Source of the DNA: Lactobacillaceae bacterium AF64-9pH9TA
GTDB lineage: Bacteria > Bacillota > Bacilli > Lactobacillales > Lactobacillaceae
Assembly: GCA_027681045.1 (NCBI GenBank)
Contig: JAQDCK010000002.1
Span: 176,801 to 240,800, forward strand
Reading direction: 5' to 3'
DNA length: 64,000 nt
Within the stretch, counting starts at the first letter, position 1; every line of letters begins with the position of its first letter. The notes beneath the pieces are model-generated. The model saw only the letters and a list, made by a program, of their open reading frames with translations. It searched no databases and was not told where the DNA came from. The translations under genes and the position numbers were made by a program. Shown in pieces: positions 48,679 to 54,878 of the stretch.

Positions 48679-48818
48679 TACTTTGCCTCTTTGCCGGCAG
48701 CTTTGTCGTCTTCCTTTTCCTTGCCCTTGCCGGAAGCGGCTTTCTTCGGGTCGGGAACGCTAGCGAATTTGTCGAAGAGCTTGTCTAAGTCGTCTTGTCT
48801 TTTAAAGGTTAAACCCAT
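48678..48818 (-). CDS. SPJ_0845-type small protein
   Basis: A 46-residue protein starting MGLTFKRQDDLDKLFDKFAS and ending in a Lys/Glu/Ala/Gly-rich hydrophilic tail. The start closely resembles the SPJ_0845 family of short streptococcal and lactobacillar proteins, function unknown. It has its own strong promoter (48868-48897) and a terminator. The Shine-Dalgarno (AGGA, 11 bases upstream) is weak. The second half is probably disordered. Confidence 0.75.
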   Translation of the reverse strand: MGLTFKRQDDLDKLFDKFASVPDPKKAASGKGKEKEDDKAAGKEAK

Positions 48819-48867
48819 TTGTTCATATCCTGCTTTCCATTGAAATAAAAGTTCTGCTTTTGAGTCA

Positions 48868-48897
48868 ATTATAACGATATTTTTGCTATTCAGTCAA
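48868..48897 (-). promoter_or_regulatory. Promoter of the SPJ_0845-type gene
   Basis: On the minus strand TTGACT, an 18-base spacer and a perfect TATAAT are present. It overlaps the divergent nitroreductase promoter. Confidence 0.75.
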
Positions 48898-48911
48898 TTT
48901 TGAACTATACT
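48883..48911 (+). promoter_or_regulatory. Nitroreductase promoter
   Basis: TTGCTA (48883-48888), a 17-base spacer and TATACT (48906-48911) give a start near 48918. Two AGTCAATT direct repeats (48863, 48892) flank the shared region and could be a regulator site. Confidence 0.6.
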
Positions 48912-48958
48912 TACAAAAAACAAGGACAAAAATGAACAATATTAAGAGAGGTGCAAAA

Positions 48959-49621
48959 ATGACTGACGCGATTGATGCAATTGAAAAGCGCCACAGCACG
49001 CGCTATTTTGACCAAGGCAAGGAGCCCAGCCGGGCAGACCTGGAAGAAGTAGTTCGCTTGGCTGGCCTGGCTCCGTCTTGGGTTGATTCCCAGCCCTGGC
49101 GGGTTTACCTGGCTATGGGGGAAACAGCCAAAAAGATCCATGCCCGCCACCTGGCTTTGGCTGAAGCCGGGACGGCGGCATCCCCAGACTGGGAGACCTG
49201 GCACCGGGAGGAATGGGATCCTTATCCAAGAGAAAACATGCTCCGGCACAACCAGGCCAGCCAGGAATATCTGAATACGCCGGAATTGCTGGATCTTAGA
49301 ACTAATATTTTGCAGAAAAATCTCTACTATGCCCCAGCAATTGCTTATTTGACTATTCCCAAGCAGTCTAACCTCTGGTCAGTCTATGACCTGGGAGCTT
49401 TTGCCCAGACTCTGGCCATCGCTGCCAAGGCTAAAGGGATTGATACCATGCCGGCCTATGAATTGGTCAAGTACCCGGCCAGTGTCCGGGAAATTATGGG
49501 CATCCCAGAAGACCAGACCCTGGCCATGGGGATCGGCCTGGGCTATGGCAAAGATGAGTACGTCAACGGCTACCAGGCTCCCCGCCGGGATCTGTCTGAC
49601 TTCTTGACAATTAGGGATTAG
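48959..49621 (+). CDS. Nitroreductase family protein
   Basis: A 220-residue FMN-dependent oxidoreductase. DAIEKRHSTRYFDQGKE near the start and LAGLAPSWVDSQPWRVYLA near residue 32 form the FMN phosphate-binding part. DLGAFAQTLAIAAKAKGIDT near 145 and IGLGYGKDE near 195 complete the nitroreductase fold. The start is ATG 48959 with AGAGGTG; an ATG at 48932 is possible. The substrate (quinone, nitro compound, enone) cannot be deduced. The gene is expressed from a promoter shared back-to-back with the small minus-strand gene. Confidence 0.87.
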   Translation: MTDAIDAIEKRHSTRYFDQGKEPSRADLEEVVRLAGLAPSWVDSQPWRVYLAMGETAKKIHARHLALAEAGTAASPDWETWHREEWDPYPRENMLRHNQASQEYLNTPELLDLRTNILQKNLYYAPAIAYLTIPKQSNLWSVYDLGAFAQTLAIAAKAKGIDTMPAYELVKYPASVREIMGIPEDQTLAMGIGLGYGKDEYVNGYQAPRRDLSDFLTIRD

Positions 49622-49642
49622 GAAAAAACTTATAAAAAATCG

Positions 49643-49671
49643 TTGACTTTTAGTAAGTGAGTCTGTAAGAT
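49643..49671 (+). promoter_or_regulatory. Promoter of the oppA-type leader
   Basis: TTGACT (49643-49648), a 17-base spacer and TAAGAT (49666-49671) put the transcript start near 49678. That leaves a leader of about 217 bases before the lipoprotein gene. Confidence 0.75.
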
Positions 49672-49694
49672 TAAATTAAATCAAATTGATAAAG

Positions 49695-49841
49695 GAGCTA
49701 AATCATGTTTGCAATGCAAGAAAGCCAAACTATGTGCGTTTGTTGTATGTCACTTATGTCATACGACTGTTTTGTGTTGCCTAAACTGGATTTAGCTCAG
49801 ACCAAGTGATTTGCCAAGTAATTGTTAGCTTAGTGGCAAAT
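49695..49841 (+). ncRNA. Structured leader RNA before the orphan oligopeptide-binding protein
   Basis: GAGCTAAATC (49695-49704) is perfectly complementary to GATTTAGCTC (49789-49798), giving a 10-bp closing stem that includes the Shine-Dalgarno of a leader peptide. Inside are smaller stems CAAAC/GTTTG (49726-49742 region) and GTATG/CATAC (49745-49764 region). Next comes ATTTGCCA (49809-49816) pairing with TGGCAAAT (49834-49841), abutting a terminator. The layout fits an attenuator or riboswitch; I do not recognise a known class. Confidence 0.6.
49705..49809 (+). CDS. Cys/Met-rich leader peptide (34 residues)
   Basis: A short frame with ATG 49705 behind AAAGGAG and stop TGA 49807-49809. It begins MFAMQESQTMCVCCMSLMSY and has five methionines and four cysteines in the first 22 residues, an extreme composition. 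It lies between a good promoter and a terminator ahead of an OppA-type gene, the layout of an attenuation leader peptide that could sense Cys or Met supply through ribosome stalling. It is not a recognised family; translation is not proven. Confidence 0.6.
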   Translation: MFAMQESQTMCVCCMSLMSYDCFVLPKLDLAQTK

Positions 49842-49842
49842 G

Positions 49843-49878
49843 AAGCAGCTGTTTCCTTTAGGGAGCAGCTGCTTTTTT
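49843..49878 (+). terminator. Terminator in the oppA-type leader (attenuator)
   Basis: AAGCAGCTG (49843-49851) pairs perfectly with CAGCTGCTT (49866-49874), with extra CC/GG pairing in the loop. The stem runs into six T. It lies between the leader peptide and the lipoprotein Shine-Dalgarno (AGGAGG, 49884-49889). Confidence 0.8.
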
Positions 49879-49894
49879 GTCTCAGGAGGAAAAA

Positions 49895-51544
49895 ATGCAA
49901 AAGATCAAGAAATTCACCCTTGTCGCCGTCAGCATCAGTGCCGCCTTCCTGCTGGCCGCTTGCGGCAGTCAGCAGAGCTCAAGCTCAGCAAGAAAGGACA
50001 AGCAGGTTTTAAATCTCAGCTCGACCGCTCCGCTGGATACGATCGACATCAGCAAGGCGATCGGCTACGGGCAGACGGGGAACGTTTTTGAAAGTTTCTA
50101 CCGTTTGGGCAAGAACGGGCAGCCAGCCGCTGGCTTAGCCAAGTCCGGCACTGTATCCAAGGATGGCAAGACCTGGACCTTCAAGCTGCGGTCTAACGCC
50201 AAGTGGTCCAACGGGGAAAAGATTACCGCCCAGGACTTCGTCTACTCCTGGCGGCGGACGATCAACCCCAAGACTGCTTCGCCTTACGCTTATCTTTTCT
50301 CCGGCATCAAGAACGCCGATGAAATCATTGCCGGCAAGAAGGATCCGTCCAGCCTGGGCATCAAGGCTTTGAACCAGGAAACCGTGCAAGTTAAACTCAA
50401 CCGGCCGATTGCCTACTTCAAGGTTTTGATGGCTTACCCGCTCTTTGGGCCGCAAAACGAAGCCTTTATCAAGAAGACGGGCAAGAAGTACGCGACCAGC
50501 TCCAAGTACATGCTTTACTCCGGCCCATTTAAGATCACCGGCTGGAAGGGGACCAATGATACTTGGTCTTTTGTCAAAAACAACCAATACTGGGACAAGC
50601 AGGCAGTCAAGTTGAGCAAGATCAGCTACCAGGTCGTTAAGACCACCAACACCGGCTACCAGCTCTACCAGCAGGGCAAGCTGGACCTCACTCCGTTATC
50701 CAGTGAACAGGTTAAGCAGCTGAAGAAGAACAAGGACTTCAAGACCTACCCATACTCCTACGTTGCCTTCTTGGCCTACAACTTCCAGGCCAAGGACGCA
50801 ACGGTTAAGAAGGCTTTGAACAACAAGAACATCCGCCTGGCCCTGTCTCTGTCACTTGACCGGAAGATTCTGACCAGCAAGGTCTTCGGTGACGGGTCAA
50901 GCGTGCCAACTGGCTTCGTGGCTTCCGGTCTGGCCTATGACCCGGCTAACAAGGAAGACTTTGCCAAGGAGCAAAAGGTGTCTAATACCGTTGACTACAA
51001 TGAAAAGCTGGCTGAAAAGTACTGGAAGACCGGGATGAAGGAATTAGGCTTGAAGAAATTGAACCTGACCTTGCTGGCTTCAAACGAAAGCACTAATGCC
51101 GACGCCTTGACCCAGTATCTGCAGTCCCAATGGACTAAGGTTTTGTCCGGCATCAACGTGAAGGTTAACTCCATTCCAAGCAAGAACGCCTACACCAAGG
51201 CTTCAAGTGGGGACTTTGACATCTACGTCTCCGGCTGGGGCGGGGACTTCAGCGACCCGATGACCTTCATGCGGATCTTGCAAAAGGGGACTTCCTACAA
51301 CTACGGCAAGTGGGACAATGCTGAATACAACAGTTTGATCAAGAAGGCTTTGACGACTGACGCCAACGACGTTAACAAGCGCTGGCAGGACCTGGTTAAG
51401 GCAGCCCAAGTGGCCAACGCCGACCAGGCAGTCAGCCCGATCTACCAGCAGACGACCGCCTACCTGCAAAACAGCAAGGTCAAGGGGATCATCCACAACA
51501 ATGCTGGTACCCAGTGGAGCTACAAGTACGCCTACATCAAGTAG
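49895..51544 (+). CDS. Orphan oligopeptide ABC transporter substrate-binding lipoprotein
   Basis: A 549-residue OppA-type (SBP_bac_5) peptide-binding protein. The signal peptide ends in a lipobox, LLAAC, with the lipidated Cys near residue 23, followed by a Ser-rich linker. WTFKLRSNAKWSNGEKITAQ near residue 89 and DFVYSWRRTINPKTASPYAY are typical of the family. The start is ATG 49895 after AGGAGG. No permease or ATPase genes flank it, so it must use an Opp complex encoded elsewhere. Expression is under the structured leader upstream. Ligand preference is unknown; the leader hints at Cys/Met supply. Confidence 0.92.
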   Translation: MQKIKKFTLVAVSISAAFLLAACGSQQSSSSARKDKQVLNLSSTAPLDTIDISKAIGYGQTGNVFESFYRLGKNGQPAAGLAKSGTVSKDGKTWTFKLRSNAKWSNGEKITAQDFVYSWRRTINPKTASPYAYLFSGIKNADEIIAGKKDPSSLGIKALNQETVQVKLNRPIAYFKVLMAYPLFGPQNEAFIKKTGKKYATSSKYMLYSGPFKITGWKGTNDTWSFVKNNQYWDKQAVKLSKISYQVVKTTNTGYQLYQQGKLDLTPLSSEQVKQLKKNKDFKTYPYSYVAFLAYNFQAKDATVKKALNNKNIRLALSLSLDRKILTSKVFGDGSSVPTGFVASGLAYDPANKEDFAKEQKVSNTVDYNEKLAEKYWKTGMKELGLKKLNLTLLASNESTNADALTQYLQSQWTKVLSGINVKVNSIPSKNAYTKASSGDFDIYVSGWGGDFSDPMTFMRILQKGTSYNYGKWDNAEYNSLIKKALTTDANDVNKRWQDLVKAAQVANADQAVSPIYQQTTAYLQNSKVKGIIHNNAGTQWSYKYAYIK

Positions 51545-51573
51545 TTGGTAATTAGAAGCTAGATATACAAACA

Positions 51574-51602
51574 AAAACGAGACCATTGGTCTCGTTTTTT
51601 TA
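51574..51602 (+). terminator. Intrinsic terminator after the OppA-type gene
   Basis: AAAAACGAGACC and GGTCTCGTTTTT pair perfectly around ATT and run on into T. The A-rich left arm lets it act on the minus strand for the convergent gene too. Confidence 0.85.
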
Positions 51603-51977
51603 ATGCCTGCTGGCCCGGTGGCTAGCGCTGGCCTTGATTTTGTGGGGATGCCGCTTGAATTTGACCTGGCCGCCCTCTGGCAAGAAGCGGAAGTGGCGCA
51701 TCTTGGCGTTAAAGGGGCGGCCGGAAAGGCGAATAGCGGTCCAGTCTTTCATCAGCTTGATCATCCGGTCTAATTCCTGCACTCTTTTGGCCTGGCCCTC
51801 TGCTTCAGCGGCCTGGTGGATGTCGCCTTCCAGGCGTTCGATCAGGTTCTGGTGGTAGGCAAGTAGCTCTGGAGTAAGTGGTGCCCGCCGGTACTGGTTG
51901 AAGAGCTTTTGGATCAGTTCCATGGCCTCCAGGCTATCACGGGGCTGGATATAGCGGGAATCATTATCTTCATTCAT
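51600..51977 (-). CDS. Hypothetical protein, helical with basic tail
   Basis: A 125-residue protein I do not recognise. Residues 10-80 are predicted by composition to be a long helical hairpin (SLEAMELIQKLFNQYRRAPL, then HQNLIERLEGDIHQAAEAEG). The last 40 residues are strongly basic with many His/Lys/Arg, suggesting nucleic acid or membrane-phosphate contact. The start is ATG 51977 with AAAGGA. It converges on the OppA-type gene across a shared terminator. The 240-base region upstream to 52218 is AT-rich and holds only weak promoter-like sequence. Confidence 0.6.
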   Translation of the reverse strand: MNEDNDSRYIQPRDSLEAMELIQKLFNQYRRAPLTPELLAYHQNLIERLEGDIHQAAEAEGQAKRVQELDRMIKLMKDWTAIRLSGRPFNAKMRHFRFLPEGGQVKFKRHPHKIKASASHRASRH

Positions 51978-52218
51978 GGATTTTGTCCTTTCTATTATTT
52001 CTGTTTCTATCTTTTTATCAATCTTTTTGCCTTTTTCTGGCTTTTTAGTTAAAAATTACAGGAGTGTTAAAAAATGCGATATCTAAAAAATACCCTAGCC
52101 ATCTTTTAATTTTTTTGTCACAATATAAAAAGCACGAGGCTTTTAACCTAGGATACCAGAATCAGCATAAACAAGAAGATGTTTGACGAAATTTGTCAGT
52201 TAATTGAGGAGAAAAAAG

Positions 52219-53211
52219 ATGAAGGCATACTTGTTCGGCATTACGCCGGTAGAAGAAGCTTTTTTAAAAGAATGGCAGGACCAGCATCCAAACGATGAAA
52301 TCTCTTATACCCACAGTCCTTTGACGGCAGATAATTTAGAGCTGGCCAAGGGTTTTGAGGCGGTTTCGACCCAGCAGGCGGAGCCCTTGACGGCGTCTGA
52401 CCTTGAGACCTTGGCGGCTGGCGGTGTCAAGCACCTGGCCTTGCGGAAGGTGGGGGCGGACAATATTGACCTGGAAGCAGCAGCTAAATACGGGATCACC
52501 GTTGCTAATGTACCGGCTTATTCGCCGCGGGCAATCGCGGAAAACGGCTTGACCGGGGCCATGTACCTTTTGCGCAAGTGGGGCTATTACCACCGGAAGA
52601 TGCGGCGAGGAGACTTCACCCGGCCAACGGAATTGATGAGTGATGAGATCTTCAATCAGACGGTCGGCATTGTCGGCTTGGGCCGGATCGGGGCAGCCGC
52701 GGCGGAAATGTATCATGCCCTGGGGGCCAGAGTCATCGGCTACGACCCGGTCTACAATGCTTCTTTAGAGCCTTTTTTGGACTTCGTTGATTTTGAGACC
52801 TTGATCAAAGAAAGCGACATCGTTCAGGTGCACATTCCGCTGACTCCGGAAAACAAGGGCATGTTCAGCGCCAATGAATTTGCCAAGATGAAGGATGACG
52901 CGATCTTGGTCAACCAGTCAAGAGGTGAACTGGTCGATACCGCGGCCTTGATCGTGGCCTTGAAGTACCATGAAATCGGCGGGGCCGCCCTGGACGTTTT
53001 GGAAGGGGAAGAAAAAATCTTCGGCCGCAAGTTTGAGGACGTGGGTTCCTTGCCGGACGAATACACGGAACTGATCAACCTGCCAAACGTGGTCATGTCC
53101 CCGCACTCGGCCTACTATACCAAGATGGCAGTCAAGAACATGTTCTTCCAGAGCATGACTGATATCGAGCGGACCCTGTCCGGGAAAAAGGCCTTTTTCA
53201 AGGTAAATTAG
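52219..53211 (+). CDS. D-2-hydroxyacid dehydrogenase (D-HicDH/D-LDH family)
   Basis: A 330-residue NAD-dependent enzyme that reduces 2-oxoacids to D-2-hydroxyacids. It has NVPAYSPRAIAE near residue 100, the NAD motif VGIVGLGRIGAAAAEM near 150, RGELVDT with the catalytic Arg near 235, LEGEEKIF with the Glu near 264, and SPHSAYYT with the His near 297. It resembles D-2-hydroxyisocaproate dehydrogenase more than the main D-lactate dehydrogenase of the species. The start is ATG 52219 after GAGGAG; a TTG at 52204 includes that site. Likely role: branched-chain 2-oxoacid reduction. Confidence 0.88.
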   Translation: MKAYLFGITPVEEAFLKEWQDQHPNDEISYTHSPLTADNLELAKGFEAVSTQQAEPLTASDLETLAAGGVKHLALRKVGADNIDLEAAAKYGITVANVPAYSPRAIAENGLTGAMYLLRKWGYYHRKMRRGDFTRPTELMSDEIFNQTVGIVGLGRIGAAAAEMYHALGARVIGYDPVYNASLEPFLDFVDFETLIKESDIVQVHIPLTPENKGMFSANEFAKMKDDAILVNQSRGELVDTAALIVALKYHEIGGAALDVLEGEEKIFGRKFEDVGSLPDEYTELINLPNVVMSPHSAYYTKMAVKNMFFQSMTDIERTLSGKKAFFKVN

Positions 53212-53255
53212 CTGAAAAAGCAGTAAAATAAAGCGAAAAAAGAAGAACAATGACC

Positions 53256-53289
53256 AGCCCTGGCGGGGAAATCCGGCCAGGGCTTTTTC
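53256..53289 (+). terminator. Intrinsic terminator after the D-2-hydroxyacid dehydrogenase gene
   Basis: AGCCCTGGC pairs perfectly with GCCAGGGCT around an 11-base loop. The stem is followed by TTTTT. Confidence 0.85.
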
Positions 53290-53313
53290 CATCTGTAAAG
53301 CTTTTCGTAAAGA

Positions 53314-53342
53314 TTAACATCTGCTAAAAAATTCTGTTAGAC
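53314..53342 (+). promoter_or_regulatory. Possible thyA promoter
   Basis: TTAACA, a 17-base spacer and TTAGAC lie 45-73 bases before thyA. Spacing is ideal but both boxes are imperfect. Confidence 0.4.
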
Positions 53343-53386
53343 TAAGGGTAAAGTTAAGTAAAAAAGTTTTTGCAAAGGACAAGGAA

Positions 53387-54343
53387 ATGGCAAATCAAGA
53401 CCAAGCATATTTAGACTTACTGAAAAAGATCATGACGGAAGGCAATGACAAAAATGACCGGACTGGGACGGGGACCAGAAGCCTTTTTGGGGCCCAGATG
53501 CGCTTTGACTTAAGCCAAGGCTTTCCGATCCTGACGACCAAGCGGGTCCCTTTTGGCCTGATCAAGAGCGAGCTTTTGTGGTTCTTGCGGGGGGACACCA
53601 ACATCCGTTTCTTGCTTGAACATAAAAACCACATTTGGGACGAATGGGCCTTCAAGAACTGGGTGACCAGCCCGGAATACCAGGGCCCGGACATGACCGA
53701 CTTTAGCCTTAGGAGTCAAAAGGACCCGGAATTTAAGGCAGTCTATGACGAAGAAATGCAAAAGTTCTGCCAGCGGATTCTGGATGATGAAGCTTTTGCC
53801 CAAAAATACGGCAACCTGGGCGACGTCTATGGGGCCCAGTGGCGGCACTGGGGTAAGCGGGACGGCGGCTTTATCGACCAGATCGCGGACGTGATTGAGC
53901 AGATCAAGACCAATCCCGACTCCCGCCGCTTGATCGTAACAGCCTGGAACCCGGAAGACGTTCCTTCCAGCGCCCTGCCGCCGTGCCATGTCCTTTTCCA
54001 GTTTTACGTGGCTGACGGCAAGCTCAGCTTGCAGCTTTACCAGCGCTCAGGCGACATGTTCTTAGGCGTGCCCTTCAACATTGCCAGCTACTCTTTACTC
54101 TTGTCCTTGATTGCCCGGGAGACAGGCCTGGAAGTGGGCGAGTTTGTGCATACTATTGGGGATGCCCATATTTACAAGAACCACCTTGCCCAAGTGGAAG
54201 AGCAGCTGAAAAGAAAGCCGTTTGACGCGCCAACTTTATGGCTGAATCCAGAGAAGAAAAAAGTAGCTGATTTTGAAATGGCTGATATCAAATTGGTCAA
54301 CTACCAGCACGGGTCTACAATCAAGGCCCCGGTCGCGGTTTAG
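53387..54343 (+). CDS. thyA: Thymidylate synthase
   Basis: A 318-residue ThyA that methylates dUMP using methylene-tetrahydrofolate, producing dTMP and dihydrofolate. It shows [19 protein letters not shown] near residue 23, the catalytic cysteine in [12 protein letters not shown] near residue 200, [17 protein letters not shown] near 220 and the C-terminal IKAPVAV. It is the long form with an insertion (about residues 90-145), common in lactobacilli. folA follows after 13 bases and reduces the dihydrofolate it makes. Confidence 0.97.
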   Translation: MANQDQAYLDLLKKIMTEGNDKNDRTGTGTRSLFGAQMRFDLSQGFPILTTKRVPFGLIKSELLWFLRGDTNIRFLLEHKNHIWDEWAFKNWVTSPEYQGPDMTDFSLRSQKDPEFKAVYDEEMQKFCQRILDDEAFAQKYGNLGDVYGAQWRHWGKRDGGFIDQIADVIEQIKTNPDSRRLIVTAWNPEDVPSSALPPCHVLFQFYVADGKLSLQLYQRSGDMFLGVPFNIASYSLLLSLIARETGLEVGEFVHTIGDAHIYKNHLAQVEEQLKRKPFDAPTLWLNPEKKKVADFEMADIKLVNYQHGSTIKAPVAV

Positions 54344-54356
54344 AAAGGGTGAAGAA

Positions 54357-54845
54357 ATGCTTAGCTACGTTTGGGCAGAAGATGAAAAAGGCGCCATCGG
54401 CTACCAGGGCCGCCTGCCCTGGCACTTGCCGGCAGATTTGGCCCATTTTAAGGCAAAAACCATGGGCCATCCCATGCTGATGGGAAGAAAGACTTTTGAG
54501 TCCTTGCCGGGCCTGTTGCCTGGCCGGCAGCATGTCGTCCTTTCCAGCAGGAAATTAGACCTGCCAGCTGGGGTTCTGCAGCTGAAAAGCGAAGAAGAGC
54601 TTTCCACCTGGCTGAAGGAGCAGGTGGGAGAAGTCTGCGTTATTGGCGGCTCCACCCTCTTTGCCCTGCTGGCTGACCAGGTTGATAAGCTGGAAGTGAC
54701 CCGGATCAAGGGAATTTTTCCCGCTGACACCTACATGCCAGACATTGACTGGGCGGCTTTTGCCCTGGTAAAGAGTGAAGCCCACCAGGCAGACGGCAAG
54801 AACAAATATGACTATGTCTTTGAGACTTACCTGCGTAAAAAATAG
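54357..54845 (+). CDS. folA: Dihydrofolate reductase
   Basis: A 162-residue DHFR that reduces dihydrofolate from the thymidylate synthase reaction. It has IGYQGRLPWHLPADLAHFK near residue 14 with the active-site acid (D26 type), MLMGRKTFESLP near 40, VVLSSR near 60 and the VIGGSTLFALL motif near 95. The start is ATG 54357 after AAGGGTGAAG; a longer in-frame version lies inside thyA. Target of trimethoprim-type antifolates. Confidence 0.95.
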   Translation: MLSYVWAEDEKGAIGYQGRLPWHLPADLAHFKAKTMGHPMLMGRKTFESLPGLLPGRQHVVLSSRKLDLPAGVLQLKSEEELSTWLKEQVGEVCVIGGSTLFALLADQVDKLEVTRIKGIFPADTYMPDIDWAAFALVKSEAHQADGKNKYDYVFETYLRKK

Positions 54846-54878
54846 CAGGCAAGCAGTGAAAAGTGAGATGTGAGTGTT

